Shown here: piece after piece, positions 54,153 to 63,415 of the stretch
Layout of the letters: each line of letters starts with the position of its first letter
Numbering within the stretch: the stretch's first letter is position 1
DNA from: an uncultured Planctomycetaceae bacterium
Lineage (GTDB): Bacteria > Planctomycetota > Planctomycetia > Pirellulales > Thermoguttaceae
Length of the DNA stretch: 64,000 nucleotides
Assembly (NCBI GenBank): GCA_946408825.1
Contig: CAMJTU010000021.1
Location: forward strand, 1 to 64,000
Reading direction: 5' to 3'
The notes under the pieces: model-generated
Told to the model about the DNA's origin: nothing
The model's database searches: none
The model's input: the letters and a program-made list of their open reading frames with translations, nothing else
Program-made: the position numbers and the translations under genes

Positions 54153-55544
54153 TTAACCGATGAACCATCGTTGTTCTTTTTTATCGAAATACAAGGAAGT
54201 CGTTTTCCTAATCTCCTTAATTTCACGGTTAATCGTACTCCGCGAAAGATCAAAAAGTTCTGCTAACTTTTCGACTTGGATTTTCGGATTTGCCGTCACG
54301 GCGTCAAGAATCAACCGTTGTCTTTCCGTTAAAGTATCGTAACTTGTGCCGCTCTTCTGTTCGTTCGTTTGCAATGGGACGTGGATTCGAAAAACGTCGC
54401 CTTCTTCAAGCGTTGGTTCGCCGCCGCAATAGATTTTCGTGTACTTGTAGAGGTTTCGCACTCCCGACCCCAGCGTATCGGCGCGTCCGACGTTCATAAA
54501 GAATCTCGCCAGAATCGGATTTTTAGGGTAGGGCGTGAACGCGTTTGGATCGATTTCCCCCGGATATTGCGCTCTATTCCAATTCTCTGTAACGATTCGG
54601 TTCGGCTCAATAACGATTTTGGCGGGAAAAGCGCTTGAGAACTCTCTGTGGACAAGGATGTTGCTGACAATCTCTCTGGCGATGACGTCTCGAACGCTCA
54701 TATTCGCGTTGTCGACGAGGAAAAACTTGTCGTCAGTATGTTTGGCGACGAACTCCGTCAGCAAATCATAGCTTTCAATCAAGTTCGTTTCGACGGTCAA
54801 ACGGTCGTCGTACCTGTCTAGATGTTCGTCTCTAAAAATAGCGTCCGTACGGTACCCGGGACAGACCGACTGAATTGTCTCGTCTTTACCCAACAAAAGA
54901 ATCGCGGCGAGATTGAAGCCCTTTTCGCCCGTCAAAAGATTCTCTTCGTAGAGACCAGCGTTACGCAACAACTCCATGTCGTCCATGTCCTTCCACGGAT
55001 GATCAGGTCGTCTGGACGTCGCCATTTTGCGTACTCTAGGGAGCAAATCCAGACGAAGATGCTCGGTTTTCGCGTAGGGAAAAATCTTACGTTCGTGGTA
55101 GGAGGAAGATTTTCTATTGTAAAGATTGGCGACAAGATTGAGGGAATTCGTAATATCTTGATCGGCGTCCCCGTTTCGATCCCAGATTCTCTTGTTGCAG
55201 AATTCCACTTGAGAGCTGATCGGAACATAAACTCAGAGAATGTGTTTTCCCTCGATCTCGAACTCTTTGAGCGTTAAATAGAGGGAGGGCGAAATGTTGT
55301 CCGGATTGTTCAAAACATTGATGAAATTCTTTTTGATCGAATCGACCGCCTTGCGATTAACCCCAACGACGACTCCTTTGGAATCGATTTCCTTGACGCC
55401 GAGCAGGATATATCCGCCGTAACGATTAGAAAAAGACGCTGCGGTTTCAAAGACAGAATCATTCAAGGCGTTGACGCATTCTTTATATTCAACGGTAAAT
55501 CCTTCGCCGTCTTTCAGTAGTTTTCTGATTTTGTCTTCCGTCAT
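54153..55544 (-). pseudogene. AlbA_2/divergent-AAA_4 ATP-binding protein broken by one in-frame TGA
   Basis: The same frame runs from the ATG at 55544 to 54153. A TGA at 55233-55235 sits at the end of the AlbA_2 domain (…FEIEGKHIL, stop, VYVPISSQVEF…), and the frame continues without a gap. Downstream parts are intact: NANMSVRDVIAREIVSNILVHR, RADTLGSGVRNLYKYTK and a C-terminal winged helix (EKLAELFDLSRSTINREIK). One substitution inactivated a gene of about 463 codons. Related to the intact protein at 35818. A downstream restart cannot be excluded. Confidence 0.85.
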
Positions 55545-55571
55545 ATTTGCGCTCCGGCTTGGCGCCGTTTT

Positions 55572-55802
55572 TCAAATAATTTTCGCCTTGTTTCCCTTAA
55601 ATTCGTTCTTTGAACTGAACTGCTCGAGCGCCGCGTCGAATTCGTCGGGAGAAATGGCGTCGTAATGTTCGCGCTGCCATTTCGTATAGTCAAACGCTTC
55701 GCTCCTCACAAGATAGATAAAACGTTCGGTTTCGACAATTCCAACCTGTTCGCATAAAACTGCGGCGCATTTAGTAAGGAGCGCAATATCGTTTTCACTC
55801 AT
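55572..55802 (-). CDS. Small protein paired with a PIN-domain toxin, possible antitoxin
   Basis: 76 residues; its ATG overlaps the toxin stop (ATGA). GIVETERFIYLVRSEAFDYTKW and DEFDAALEQFSSKNEF match small proteins coded next to PIN genes. No HTH or AbrB fold is obvious. It lies after, not before, the toxin gene, the reverse of the usual VapBC order. Confidence 0.65.
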   Translation of the reverse strand: MSENDIALLTKCAAVLCEQVGIVETERFIYLVRSEAFDYTKWQREHYDAISPDEFDAALEQFSSKNEFKGNKAKII

Positions 55803-56242
55803 CGTTCGCCCTCCGTTTCTCTAACAAACTCGATCGGGTTGACCAGCTTAATCCTGTCGTTTTTGTATTTCAACAGTCGTTTGTCCGTTGATATAAGATA
55901 GCTGCAATTAGCTATAAGAGCCGACGCGATATGACAGGCGTCTTTATATTTTACTCCCGTTGCGACAATTTCTCGCGCCATGTTTTTAACCATGGAAGCG
56001 GCGCCGCTACCAACGTGTAGCGACGAGTATTTTTCGATGAAATCGTTTATGACGGATTTACGAAAATCGATCGGACAGTTAGCGACCTCAAAACGAAGCG
56101 TTTCTGAAGTAACAAGCTCATAATCGCCGCATTTTATCTTATTTTGAATATACAACTTTGCTTGGGCTTCTAGAACTATGGTAAGTTGGGACTGATTGTC
56201 GTAAGGACGATTATAACAGCAGTTATCAAGATAAATCCTCAC
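55799..56242 (-). CDS. PIN-domain nuclease, VapC-like toxin
   Basis: A GTG start at 56242 gives the standard N-terminus MRIYLDNCCYNRP (147 residues); the longer frame to 56323 lacks a plausible start. The PIN acidic residues are at YLDNC (Asp), SETLRFEV (Glu), KYKDACHIA (Asp) and ISTDKRLL (Asp), which bind Mg in RNA-cleaving toxins. It overlaps the small partner by 4 bases, so the two are translationally coupled. Region around is AT-rich, as is usual for toxin-antitoxin loci. Confidence 0.82.
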   Translation of the reverse strand: MRIYLDNCCYNRPYDNQSQLTIVLEAQAKLYIQNKIKCGDYELVTSETLRFEVANCPIDFRKSVINDFIEKYSSLHVGSGAASMVKNMAREIVATGVKYKDACHIASALIANCSYLISTDKRLLKYKNDRIKLVNPIEFVRETEGER

Positions 56243-56432
56243 AATGAACACGCTCCATTGCTTTAATAGATCAATTTCAAACACAGCGTCATGAAACGGC
56301 GCTTGCCGTCCATGAAAGTCCAATTCATACCCCTTCCGCAGACTATTATAATTCTAATCGCTTTCCCGCGCAATCTCCATCTTGAAAGCAGACTCGAGAC
56401 CGAATTAAACGCCGCTCGCCGAGCCTTCAAGA

Positions 56433-58928
56433 CTAGATAAACTTCCCCGTCGCGCTCTCCTTCGACGCCTTGACGTCCTCGACCGTCCCCGCCACGACGA
56501 CGCGACCGCCCGCGTCCCCGCCGCCGGGACCCATGTCCATGATATAGTCCGCGTTGCGGATCACGTCCAGATCATGCTCGATCACGACGACCGTCGCGCC
56601 CTGATCCACAAGCTTCTGGAAGACGCCGAGGAGCGAACGGACGTCGAGCGGGTGCAGACCGATCGTCGGCTCGTCGAAGACGAAGACCGCGTCCCCTTGC
56701 CCGCGCCCCATCTCGCTCGCGAGCTTCAGCCGCTGCGCCTCGCCCCCGGAAAGACCCGGCGTCTCTTCCCCGAGCGTAAGATACCCGAGTCCCAGCTCCG
56801 CGAGAATCTGGAGCCGCGACGCGACCGACTTCAAGTCGCCGCAATATTCCAGCGCATGGTCCACGTCCATCGCCATGATCTCCGGAAGCGACCGCGCCTC
56901 GCCCGATTTGTTCGCGCGCTTGATTCCGTACGCAAGCCGAGAATACCGCGAACCCCGGCAGTCTGGGCACGGAACGTCCACGTCGGGAAGAAACTGAACG
57001 TCGAGGTTGATCTCGCCCGTCCCGTCGCACGTCGGACACCGCAGCTTGCCCGTATTGTAGGAGAAATCGCCCGACTTGAAGCCCGCGTCCCGCGCGTCCG
57101 CCGTGCGCGCGAAGACCTTGCGAAGCTCGTCGTGCACGTTCGCGTACGTCGCGACCGTCGAGCGAACGTTAATCCCAATCGGCGTCGCGTCGATCAGCTT
57201 GACCTGACGGATCCCCGACAATTCAACGCTCTTCACATGCTCCGGAAGTTTCGTCTTCGCGATCGCCGCTTGCAAGCCCGGAATCAGACTCTCCAGAATC
57301 AGCGTCGTCTTACCCGACCCGCTCACGCCCGTCACGACCGTCAGCCGCCCCTTCGGAATCTCGACCTTCAGCGGCTTGACCGTGTGGATCGCGCCCGTCG
57401 TCAGCCGAATCTTGCCGAGTTCAAAGAGCGACTTCTTCGCCGCCCGCGTTCGCGTCTGAACCTGCGCTTCCCCAGAAAAGAAGGGGCCGATTTTAGAATC
57501 GCTATTCTTCTGAATCGTCTCGAGCGTTCCCTCCGCGACGACCCTTCCTCCGTTTTCGCCCGCGCCCGGTCCGAGTTCGATCAGCCAGTCCGACTCCCCG
57601 AGAATCTGCAAATCATGATCGACGAGAACCACCGAGTTCCCGTCCGCGACGAGATCGTGCATGATGTTGTTCAGCCCGACGATATTCGCGGGATGAAGCC
57701 CGATCGACGGCTCGTCTAAAACGTAAAGCGCGCCCGTCGTTCGGTTGCGAACCGCTCGCGCGAACTGCATACGTTGACGCTCCCCCGTCGAAAGCGTCCC
57801 CGCCGCGCGGTCGAGCGTCAGGTACGACAGCCCCAGCTCCATGAGCCGCCGCGCGACCGTCTCGAAGGATTCGACCACGCTCTCCGCCATCGGTCGCATC
57901 TCCGCCGTCATGACGCCGGGAACGCTCCGAACCCAATCGAGCGCGTCGACGAGCGTCTTCTCGCAGACCTGATCGAGGGACAGCCCCATAATGCGCGGCG
58001 CCCGCGCTTTTTCCGAAAGGCGCGTCCCATGACACTCGGGGCAGACGGAGAATTTCAGAAACTTCTCGACGCGCTTCATCCCCTTCTCGTCCTTGACCTT
58101 CGCGAGCGCGTTCTCGACCGTGTACGTCGCGTTGAAATACGTAAAATCCATCTCGCCCGCGATATTCGTCGTCTTCGACTTATAGAAGATATGCTTCTTC
58201 TCCGCCGGTCCGTGCAGGACGATATCCTTCTCTTTCGCGGTGAGCGCGCGGTAGGGCACGTCGGTCCGCACGCCCATCGCGCGGCAGACGTCGGTCATGA
58301 GCGACCACATCAGCGAGTTCCACGGCGCGACCGCCCCTTCGTCGATCGTCAGCGATTCGTCGGGCACGAGCGTCGATTCGTCGACGACCTGCGTCTGACC
58401 GATCCCGTCGCACGTCGGGCACGCGCCCTGCGAGTTGAACGCCAGCTCTTCCGCGCCCGGTCCGTAGAACTCTTCGCCGCATTCCGGGCAGACGATCGGC
58501 AGCTCCGCCGCGACGTTCATCGTCGGAGCGCAGTAGTGACCGTTCGGGCAGCGGTGGCTCCCGAGTCGTGAGAACATGAGCCGCAAGCTGTTGAGGAGTT
58601 CCGTGCCCGTTCCGAACGTACTGCGAATTCCCGGCGTCGCCGGTCGCTGATGAAGCGCGAGCGCGGGGGGAACGTAGAGGACTTCGTCGACGTCGGGACG
58701 CGTCGCCTGCGTCATACGCCGACGCGTATAGGTCGAAAGGGACTCAAGATAACGCCGCGACCCTTCCGCATAGAGCGTCCCCAGCGCGAGCGACGACTTC
58801 CCCGACCCGGAAACGCCCGCGATCCCGACGATCTGATGAAGCGGGATATCGACGTCGATATTCTTTAGGTTATGGACTCTGGCGCCGCGTACCAGAATAT
58901 TGGGCGGCAGATTGCGATGCGCGGTCAC
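56433..58928 (-). CDS. UvrA-family ABC ATPase, short form (UvrA2-like)
   Basis: The start is GTG at 58928 with AAGGA upstream. Two ABC units: Walker A GVSGSGKSSLALGTLYAEG near residue 39 and GVSGSGKTTLILESL near 530; signatures STGERQRMQFARAV and SGGEAQRLKLASEM; zinc modules CPECGEEF … CPTCDG and CPTCDG … CPDCRG. At 831 residues it is about 100 shorter than E. coli UvrA (940). Shorter UvrA2 proteins lack the UvrB-binding part and serve in drug or damage tolerance. Whether this is UvrA2 or the main UvrA is unsettled. Confidence 0.8.
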   Translation of the reverse strand: MTAHRNLPPNILVRGARVHNLKNIDVDIPLHQIVGIAGVSGSGKSSLALGTLYAEGSRRYLESLSTYTRRRMTQATRPDVDEVLYVPPALALHQRPATPGIRSTFGTGTELLNSLRLMFSRLGSHRCPNGHYCAPTMNVAAELPIVCPECGEEFYGPGAEELAFNSQGACPTCDGIGQTQVVDESTLVPDESLTIDEGAVAPWNSLMWSLMTDVCRAMGVRTDVPYRALTAKEKDIVLHGPAEKKHIFYKSKTTNIAGEMDFTYFNATYTVENALAKVKDEKGMKRVEKFLKFSVCPECHGTRLSEKARAPRIMGLSLDQVCEKTLVDALDWVRSVPGVMTAEMRPMAESVVESFETVARRLMELGLSYLTLDRAAGTLSTGERQRMQFARAVRNRTTGALYVLDEPSIGLHPANIVGLNNIMHDLVADGNSVVLVDHDLQILGESDWLIELGPGAGENGGRVVAEGTLETIQKNSDSKIGPFFSGEAQVQTRTRAAKKSLFELGKIRLTTGAIHTVKPLKVEIPKGRLTVVTGVSGSGKTTLILESLIPGLQAAIAKTKLPEHVKSVELSGIRQVKLIDATPIGINVRSTVATYANVHDELRKVFARTADARDAGFKSGDFSYNTGKLRCPTCDGTGEINLDVQFLPDVDVPCPDCRGSRYSRLAYGIKRANKSGEARSLPEIMAMDVDHALEYCGDLKSVASRLQILAELGLGYLTLGEETPGLSGGEAQRLKLASEMGRGQGDAVFVFDEPTIGLHPLDVRSLLGVFQKLVDQGATVVVIEHDLDVIRNADYIMDMGPGGGDAGGRVVVAGTVEDVKASKESATGKFI

Positions 58929-59065
58929 GGAAAAGTCCTTCTTCTACGGTTCTGTCGCGTCGGATGAAAAAGAAGTCGACGCGGCGACGTTGATTCAAGC
59001 GTTCTAATACGCGCATTATCCACATTTTTCGCGAGTCGTCCAGTCGCGGAACGTCGCGACGGAAT

Positions 59066-59107
59066 AAAAAAACGCCCGAAACCCGCGTCGCGCGGATTTC
59101 AGGCGTT
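59066..59107 (-). terminator. Intrinsic terminator after the DUF1559 gene
   Basis: On the minus strand AACGCCTGAAATCCGCG pairs with CGCGGGTTTCGGGCGTT (hairpin at plus 59072-59106) and runs into TTTTTTTATT. Confidence 0.87.
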
Positions 59108-59143
59108 CTCGTTTCCTTAAGCGAATCGCGTTTCAGAAGTCGA

Positions 59144-60100
59144 TCACTTGATCGATTCCTTGCTTTCGCCGCCGGCGCCGGTCGACGCGGCGCGCCAGAC
59201 TTCAAGGTCGATCGTGTTACTCACGAAGTGAACCGAACCGTCGACCATCGAGGCGTTGACGCCGCCAGAGTGGTCGCTACGCGCAGGGAAGCACGCGGCG
59301 CCCCACCAGCCGGAGCCGTGGCATTGCATCGGCGGACGGAACTGATTGGGATCCCATCGCTGGCGACCGTAGTCGACGGAGTAGGTCGTGTTCGGGCTCA
59401 AGTACGTCGTGAAGCCCGCGCCGTTGCTGTACATGACCGTTCCGTAGTTCCCCTGATAGGAGTCGAGCTTGTTGACCTGGAGTTCCGACATGCAGAGCGT
59501 GTTCGAGGTTCCGTCGGTGTTCGCCGCCATCTTGATCGCTTGGTCATACTTGAAAGGACCGGGGTAGGCTTTATAGGAGCCGCGTCCGTCCCAGTTGTTG
59601 ACGTCGTCGTTGTGATAGTTCGAGTTGCCGAGGTTCACGAAATAGCAGGTACGGCGGATGCACCAGTTCGTATTGCCGCTTTCCGCGATGATTTCAGGCT
59701 GCGTCGGGCACTGGTGCGCCGGAATCAACGCTCGACGGTATTCGAGTCCAATTCCGTTTCCAAGCTGCTTCGTGAAGTCGAGCTGGCTATAGAGAGCCTG
59801 CTGCTCGATGTACGGCAGCGTGCGGGCGTGCCACGAAAGGGTGTCCGTCTGACCGTCGTTGCCGGCGACGCCGATCTTGATCGCGTAAGGGAACTTGTCC
59901 TGGTTCGCGTCGGCGTACATCTGGAAAGCGAGCGTCAGCTGCTTCAGATTGTTCGTACACTGCATGCGGCGCGCCGCTTCGCGAGCCGCCTGGACGGCGG
60001 GCAGAAGCAGGCCGATAAGAATGCCGATAATGGCGATGACGACGAGAAGTTCAACCAGCGTGAACCCCTTTCGTCCCTTAAAAGTAATGAATTTAGACAT
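59144..60100 (-). CDS. DUF1559 prepilin-type protein
   Basis: The N-terminus [20 protein letters not shown] is a type IV prepilin cleavage site and helix (residues 10-29). [17 protein letters not shown] follows, then a long globular part with [15 protein letters not shown], and the end [20 protein letters not shown]. All these are DUF1559 features, a family greatly expanded in Planctomycetota. It is processed and held in the membrane or in a pilus-like fibre. It is followed upstream by the small lipoprotein gene at 60271 and ended by a terminator. Confidence 0.93.
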   Translation of the reverse strand: MSKFITFKGRKGFTLVELLVVIAIIGILIGLLLPAVQAAREAARRMQCTNNLKQLTLAFQMYADANQDKFPYAIKIGVAGNDGQTDTLSWHARTLPYIEQQALYSQLDFTKQLGNGIGLEYRRALIPAHQCPTQPEIIAESGNTNWCIRRTCYFVNLGNSNYHNDDVNNWDGRGSYKAYPGPFKYDQAIKMAANTDGTSNTLCMSELQVNKLDSYQGNYGTVMYSNGAGFTTYLSPNTTYSVDYGRQRWDPNQFRPPMQCHGSGWWGAACFPARSDHSGGVNASMVDGSVHFVSNTIDLEVWRAASTGAGGESKESIK

Positions 60101-60270
60101 GAGAAGCGCTCCAATCGTAGAGGAAAATTCGACCCGACGACTCGCTTAACGACGTCGTAAACGCCGAGAGGGCGCGACCCTCCATTCGCGAGTCGAGGAA
60201 ATCGACCATGGATGAAATATAAAACGTTCGCGGAAACCCCGCGATTATTTTTTAATTCGCGCGAAAAGAC

Positions 60271-60714
60271 TCACTCGGCGGCTCCGCCCGCGTCGTCGGT
60301 CGTAATCGCGAAATCCACCGTGTTCTTGCCCTTCGTAATCGTCGCCTTGAGTTCGGAACGATTGTTGTACTTGTCGGGAATGATATCCTCGACGCGCTCG
60401 GTGACGTTGTGCGCCTTTTCGTCGGCGGTCTGCTGTTCGGGCGTGAGCTGAATCGTCTTCTGCGCGCGGATTCCGACGATCATTTCGCCTTCGGAAGCGC
60501 GAATCTTATATTTGCCAGCCGTAATCGCGCCGCCGACCGGCGTGCCGCTCTGACCCGCCATCGGTCCCATCTCAATGTAACCGTTTTCCAAAGGCTGTCC
60601 GTTGAGCGTGACGGTTCCCTCGACGTCGTTGAGACCGTCGGCAGGTTTACAACCGACAAAACACGCGACGCCGACGAGAACGCTGAGAATTGCGAAAAAC
60701 TTAATATGATTCAT
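60271..60714 (-). CDS. Small transthyretin-fold lipoprotein
   Basis: 147 residues; the signal ends in the lipobox-like CFVGC, so it should be lipidated at Cys22. GTVTLNGQPLENGYIEMGP and GAITAGKYKIRASEGEM are a beta-sandwich of the carboxypeptidase-regulatory/transthyretin type, common next to DUF1559 genes in planctomycetes. Its role is unknown; pairing with the DUF1559 protein is inferred from gene order. Confidence 0.85.
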   Translation of the reverse strand: MNHIKFFAILSVLVGVACFVGCKPADGLNDVEGTVTLNGQPLENGYIEMGPMAGQSGTPVGGAITAGKYKIRASEGEMIVGIRAQKTIQLTPEQQTADEKAHNVTERVEDIIPDKYNNRSELKATITKGKNTVDFAITTDDAGGAAE

Positions 60715-61017
60715 AGCTGTATATTCCGACGTAAATCAAATGAACAAGGTTCCCAAAGCGGTCGCTTCAGGCGCCCCTAGAAAAATTCCCTTCGCGATTT
60801 TCATTCAATTAAAACGCGAACTGTACGACCCCAATTATAGAACCTTTCGGCGCTCCAAACAAGTAGCAAAAGAGAAATCAGTAAATTTTTTCAAAATAAA
60901 AAGATACAGGCGTACGGTCGCGACGGGCGGTTTTGCGACCATACGCCGTAAATTCTAGGCGCGTCAAAGATTGGAAAAATCTGACGCGGCGTCAGAAATC
61001 CACGTTCTGACGCCTTG
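60715..61017. promoter_or_regulatory. Non-coding gap carrying the lipoprotein promoter
   Basis: Minus-strand TTGTTT (60857-60862), a 17-base spacer and TATAAT (60834-60839) lie about 120 bases before the lipoprotein start. The remainder, to the 3' end of the esterase-GH16 gene, shows no gene. Confidence 0.55.
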
Positions 61018-63078
61018 TCAATCGGCTAAAACCCAATGTCGGATATAGTCGATTTCGAAGGTCGCGGGAAGTTCCTTCGGGTCGGGAAGACCGAACCATT
61101 CGGGCATCGTCTCGCTGTCGAAGTTGACGGTCAGAGGCTGGGTCCAGTACTTGTTTTCCGACTCGCGAACGAGCTGATCGTCGACGTACCAGCAGATTTT
61201 CTCCGGGGTCCAGAGGAGCCCGTAGCGATGGAAGTCGTCGGCGAAGCGGAAGGGCGCCTCCCACGTCGTCCCGTCGGAGATGTGCTTGTCGCCCGTCTCC
61301 GGCGTCCTCATGACGTGCAGATTCATGTGGTACTTGTTGTTATGCGTCGGACTCGCGCCGCTCGTCTCGAAGACGTCGATTTCCGTCCACCGTTCGGGAT
61401 CGTCGGCGTAGAACCAGAAGGAGCTCGACGCGATCGATTTCATCGACTTCGACCGCACCTCGAAATACCCGTAACGAACGCGGTTCTTGCTCTTGACCGC
61501 CGCCGTCGTGAAGTCTTTGTAGCCCTTCTCCGGGTCGCCCTTCGACTCGTTGCGCGCCGTGAGGCAAAGCATGCCGTTGCGAACTTCGACGTTTTCCTTC
61601 GCGAAGAAGCCGGGCTGACGACCGAGCCACGTCGGGTTCGTCGGATACCATTTGAAATCGTCGAAACCTGAATTAAACTCGTCGCTGAACTTCGAGTCGA
61701 AGACCCAATTCCCTTCGATCGGGCACTTCGGCGCTTTGAGGGCGTCGCCCATCTCGTTGAAGGCGGGGTTGTAATTCGTGTCGTTCGTATGCCAGACCTG
61801 CGTCCCGCAGCGAATCTGCTTCGACTTCGACGGACAGACGTTATACGCCGCGAAGACGGAGCTCGGGCAGCACGTTATGTCGCGGAACCCGACGGTGAAC
61901 GTGATCGGAATCTCGATATTGCGCGCGAAATTAGCCCCGTCGTAATACCGAAGCGCCTCGCGCACCTTCTCGACCTCTTCCGGGTTATTCCTAATTCGCC
62001 ATGAATTCACGAGTTCCGGCCAGCCGGAGTTGCGACCTTTGAGGAGTCCGGCGTGGTCGCACATCGCGGGCACGGAAATCATCGCGCGGCTGACGTGCTT
62101 GTTCAAGCTCGTGAGGGCGAGTCCCATCCCGCCCCCTTGGCTCGTTCCATGGTACCCGATTCGGTCAGGATCGACGAAATCCTGCTCCGCAAGCCAATCG
62201 ACGGCGCGGTCGATTCCAAGGATCGGAGCGCGGTAAAAATACTTGTCCCGATCGTTCATATTGTACTCGAAGTAGTTGCAGTCGAGTTCCTTGTTGTATT
62301 TGTCGTACGCTTCTCCCTTCGACTTGTCGTCCGTCGGAACCTCGTACGGAAAGACGTTCATCGTGAACGTCACGAACCCGGAATCCGTCTTCCACACGTC
62401 GGGACCGACCCCGGCGCCCGCGTACGCGATGTTCACAACCGTCGGATACGGCGCCGCGCCAGTCTTCGGAACCCCGAGGAACCCGTAGACGCGCTGACCG
62501 TTGATCGTCGCGAAACTCACGGCGTACATATCGTGTTTATCGTTCGAGAACTCGTCGAGCTTGCGCATTTGCGCGTCGATCGGAATCTCGCGAACTTCTT
62601 TCCGACCCGCTTCCCAGAACGCGTCGAAATCCTCCGGCTTCGGAAGTCCCGGCTCGATCTTTTCCGGGTCGAAGCCCGCGCCCGCGACCTCGTCCTTCAC
62701 GACGGGGTCTTTGCCCTCCTGCGGCGTCTCGACCTTGACGAAAACTTTGACGAAGCCCGGCGCTCCAAGCGTACATTTGAAGGACGGAATCTCGTCCTTC
62801 GCGAGGTCAAACGTCTGCTCGCTGAGCATGTCGCGTCCGTCGTTCGTGATCTTGACCGTCATGACGCCCGACTTGACGGCGGCGTCTCCTTCGTCGAGCG
62901 GCGCGACCGTAAAGATCGCGTCCTCCCCGACCGCGTAAATCTGGCTTTCCCGGTCGAAATTGATCTTAATCGTCTTGACGTCGCCCGCGAAAGCCGCCGA
63001 CGCGAAGACCCCGAAAAGAATCGCCGCCGAAAACGCCCTAAGGACGAACGTTCGGCGAGAAAAACGTGAAAAGGACAT
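61018..63078 (-). CDS. Secreted acetyl-esterase (AXE1-like) fused to a GH16 domain
   Basis: The ATG at 63078 has AGGAG upstream. The signal peptide is about residues 1-31. Residues 100-430 are an AXE1/cephalosporin-deacetylase-type alpha/beta-hydrolase with GYHGTSQGGGMGLALTSL (nucleophile Ser313), GFRDITCCP (Asp) and QVWHTND (His). Residues from about 455 are a full GH16 domain: DEFNSGFDDFKWYPTNPTW, catalytic TEIDVFETSG, and the end ATFEIDYIRHWVLAD. It should deacetylate and cut the same glycan. The GH16 part is a close paralogue of the protein at 2329. Confidence 0.88.
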   Translation of the reverse strand: MSFSRFSRRTFVLRAFSAAILFGVFASAAFAGDVKTIKINFDRESQIYAVGEDAIFTVAPLDEGDAAVKSGVMTVKITNDGRDMLSEQTFDLAKDEIPSFKCTLGAPGFVKVFVKVETPQEGKDPVVKDEVAGAGFDPEKIEPGLPKPEDFDAFWEAGRKEVREIPIDAQMRKLDEFSNDKHDMYAVSFATINGQRVYGFLGVPKTGAAPYPTVVNIAYAGAGVGPDVWKTDSGFVTFTMNVFPYEVPTDDKSKGEAYDKYNKELDCNYFEYNMNDRDKYFYRAPILGIDRAVDWLAEQDFVDPDRIGYHGTSQGGGMGLALTSLNKHVSRAMISVPAMCDHAGLLKGRNSGWPELVNSWRIRNNPEEVEKVREALRYYDGANFARNIEIPITFTVGFRDITCCPSSVFAAYNVCPSKSKQIRCGTQVWHTNDTNYNPAFNEMGDALKAPKCPIEGNWVFDSKFSDEFNSGFDDFKWYPTNPTWLGRQPGFFAKENVEVRNGMLCLTARNESKGDPEKGYKDFTTAAVKSKNRVRYGYFEVRSKSMKSIASSSFWFYADDPERWTEIDVFETSGASPTHNNKYHMNLHVMRTPETGDKHISDGTTWEAPFRFADDFHRYGLLWTPEKICWYVDDQLVRESENKYWTQPLTVNFDSETMPEWFGLPDPKELPATFEIDYIRHWVLAD

Positions 63079-63240
63079 GAAACGTCTCCTATAAGGGATA
63101 ATCCGCTGAAGGCGGACTCTAATCTGTAATTGAGGGCTACCCCCCGCGCTCCGGCTCAATTGGCAAGACGCGCGATCGTCAGGCGGCGACGGAGAAGTCG
63201 AAAACCAACGCAAAGTTACGCGGCTAGTTTGTCCGCGACT

Positions 63241-63415
63241 TCATAAATCTTCAAACTCCGCAACGCTCAACCCCATGTCTTCCGCCGCCTGAGAAGCAGT
63301 TAAAACTCCGCGTTGCACAAGACGCGCAAGGGTTTTGAACGTCCCCTTTTCCACGCCTTCTTCGCGCGCCTCGTCGATCTGCGCGCGCCTGCGGCGGTTC
63401 CGGGTGAAATCTCGC
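63241..63415 (-). pseudogene. 3' remnant of an Rpn/PD-(D/E)XK-type gene
   Basis: In this frame, just past the gltX stop, codons read QIDEAREEGVEKGTFKTLARL, then VQRGVLTASQAAEDMGLSVAEF and a TGA at 63241. This matches the C-terminal helical end of Rpn-type putative transposases. There is no start codon, no catalytic domain and only about 58 codons, so it is a remnant. Confidence 0.65.

Noticed and set aside
61036..63069. Long plus-strand frames opposite the esterase-GH16 gene
   Set aside because: Antisense shadows; the minus strand carries both catalytic domains intact.
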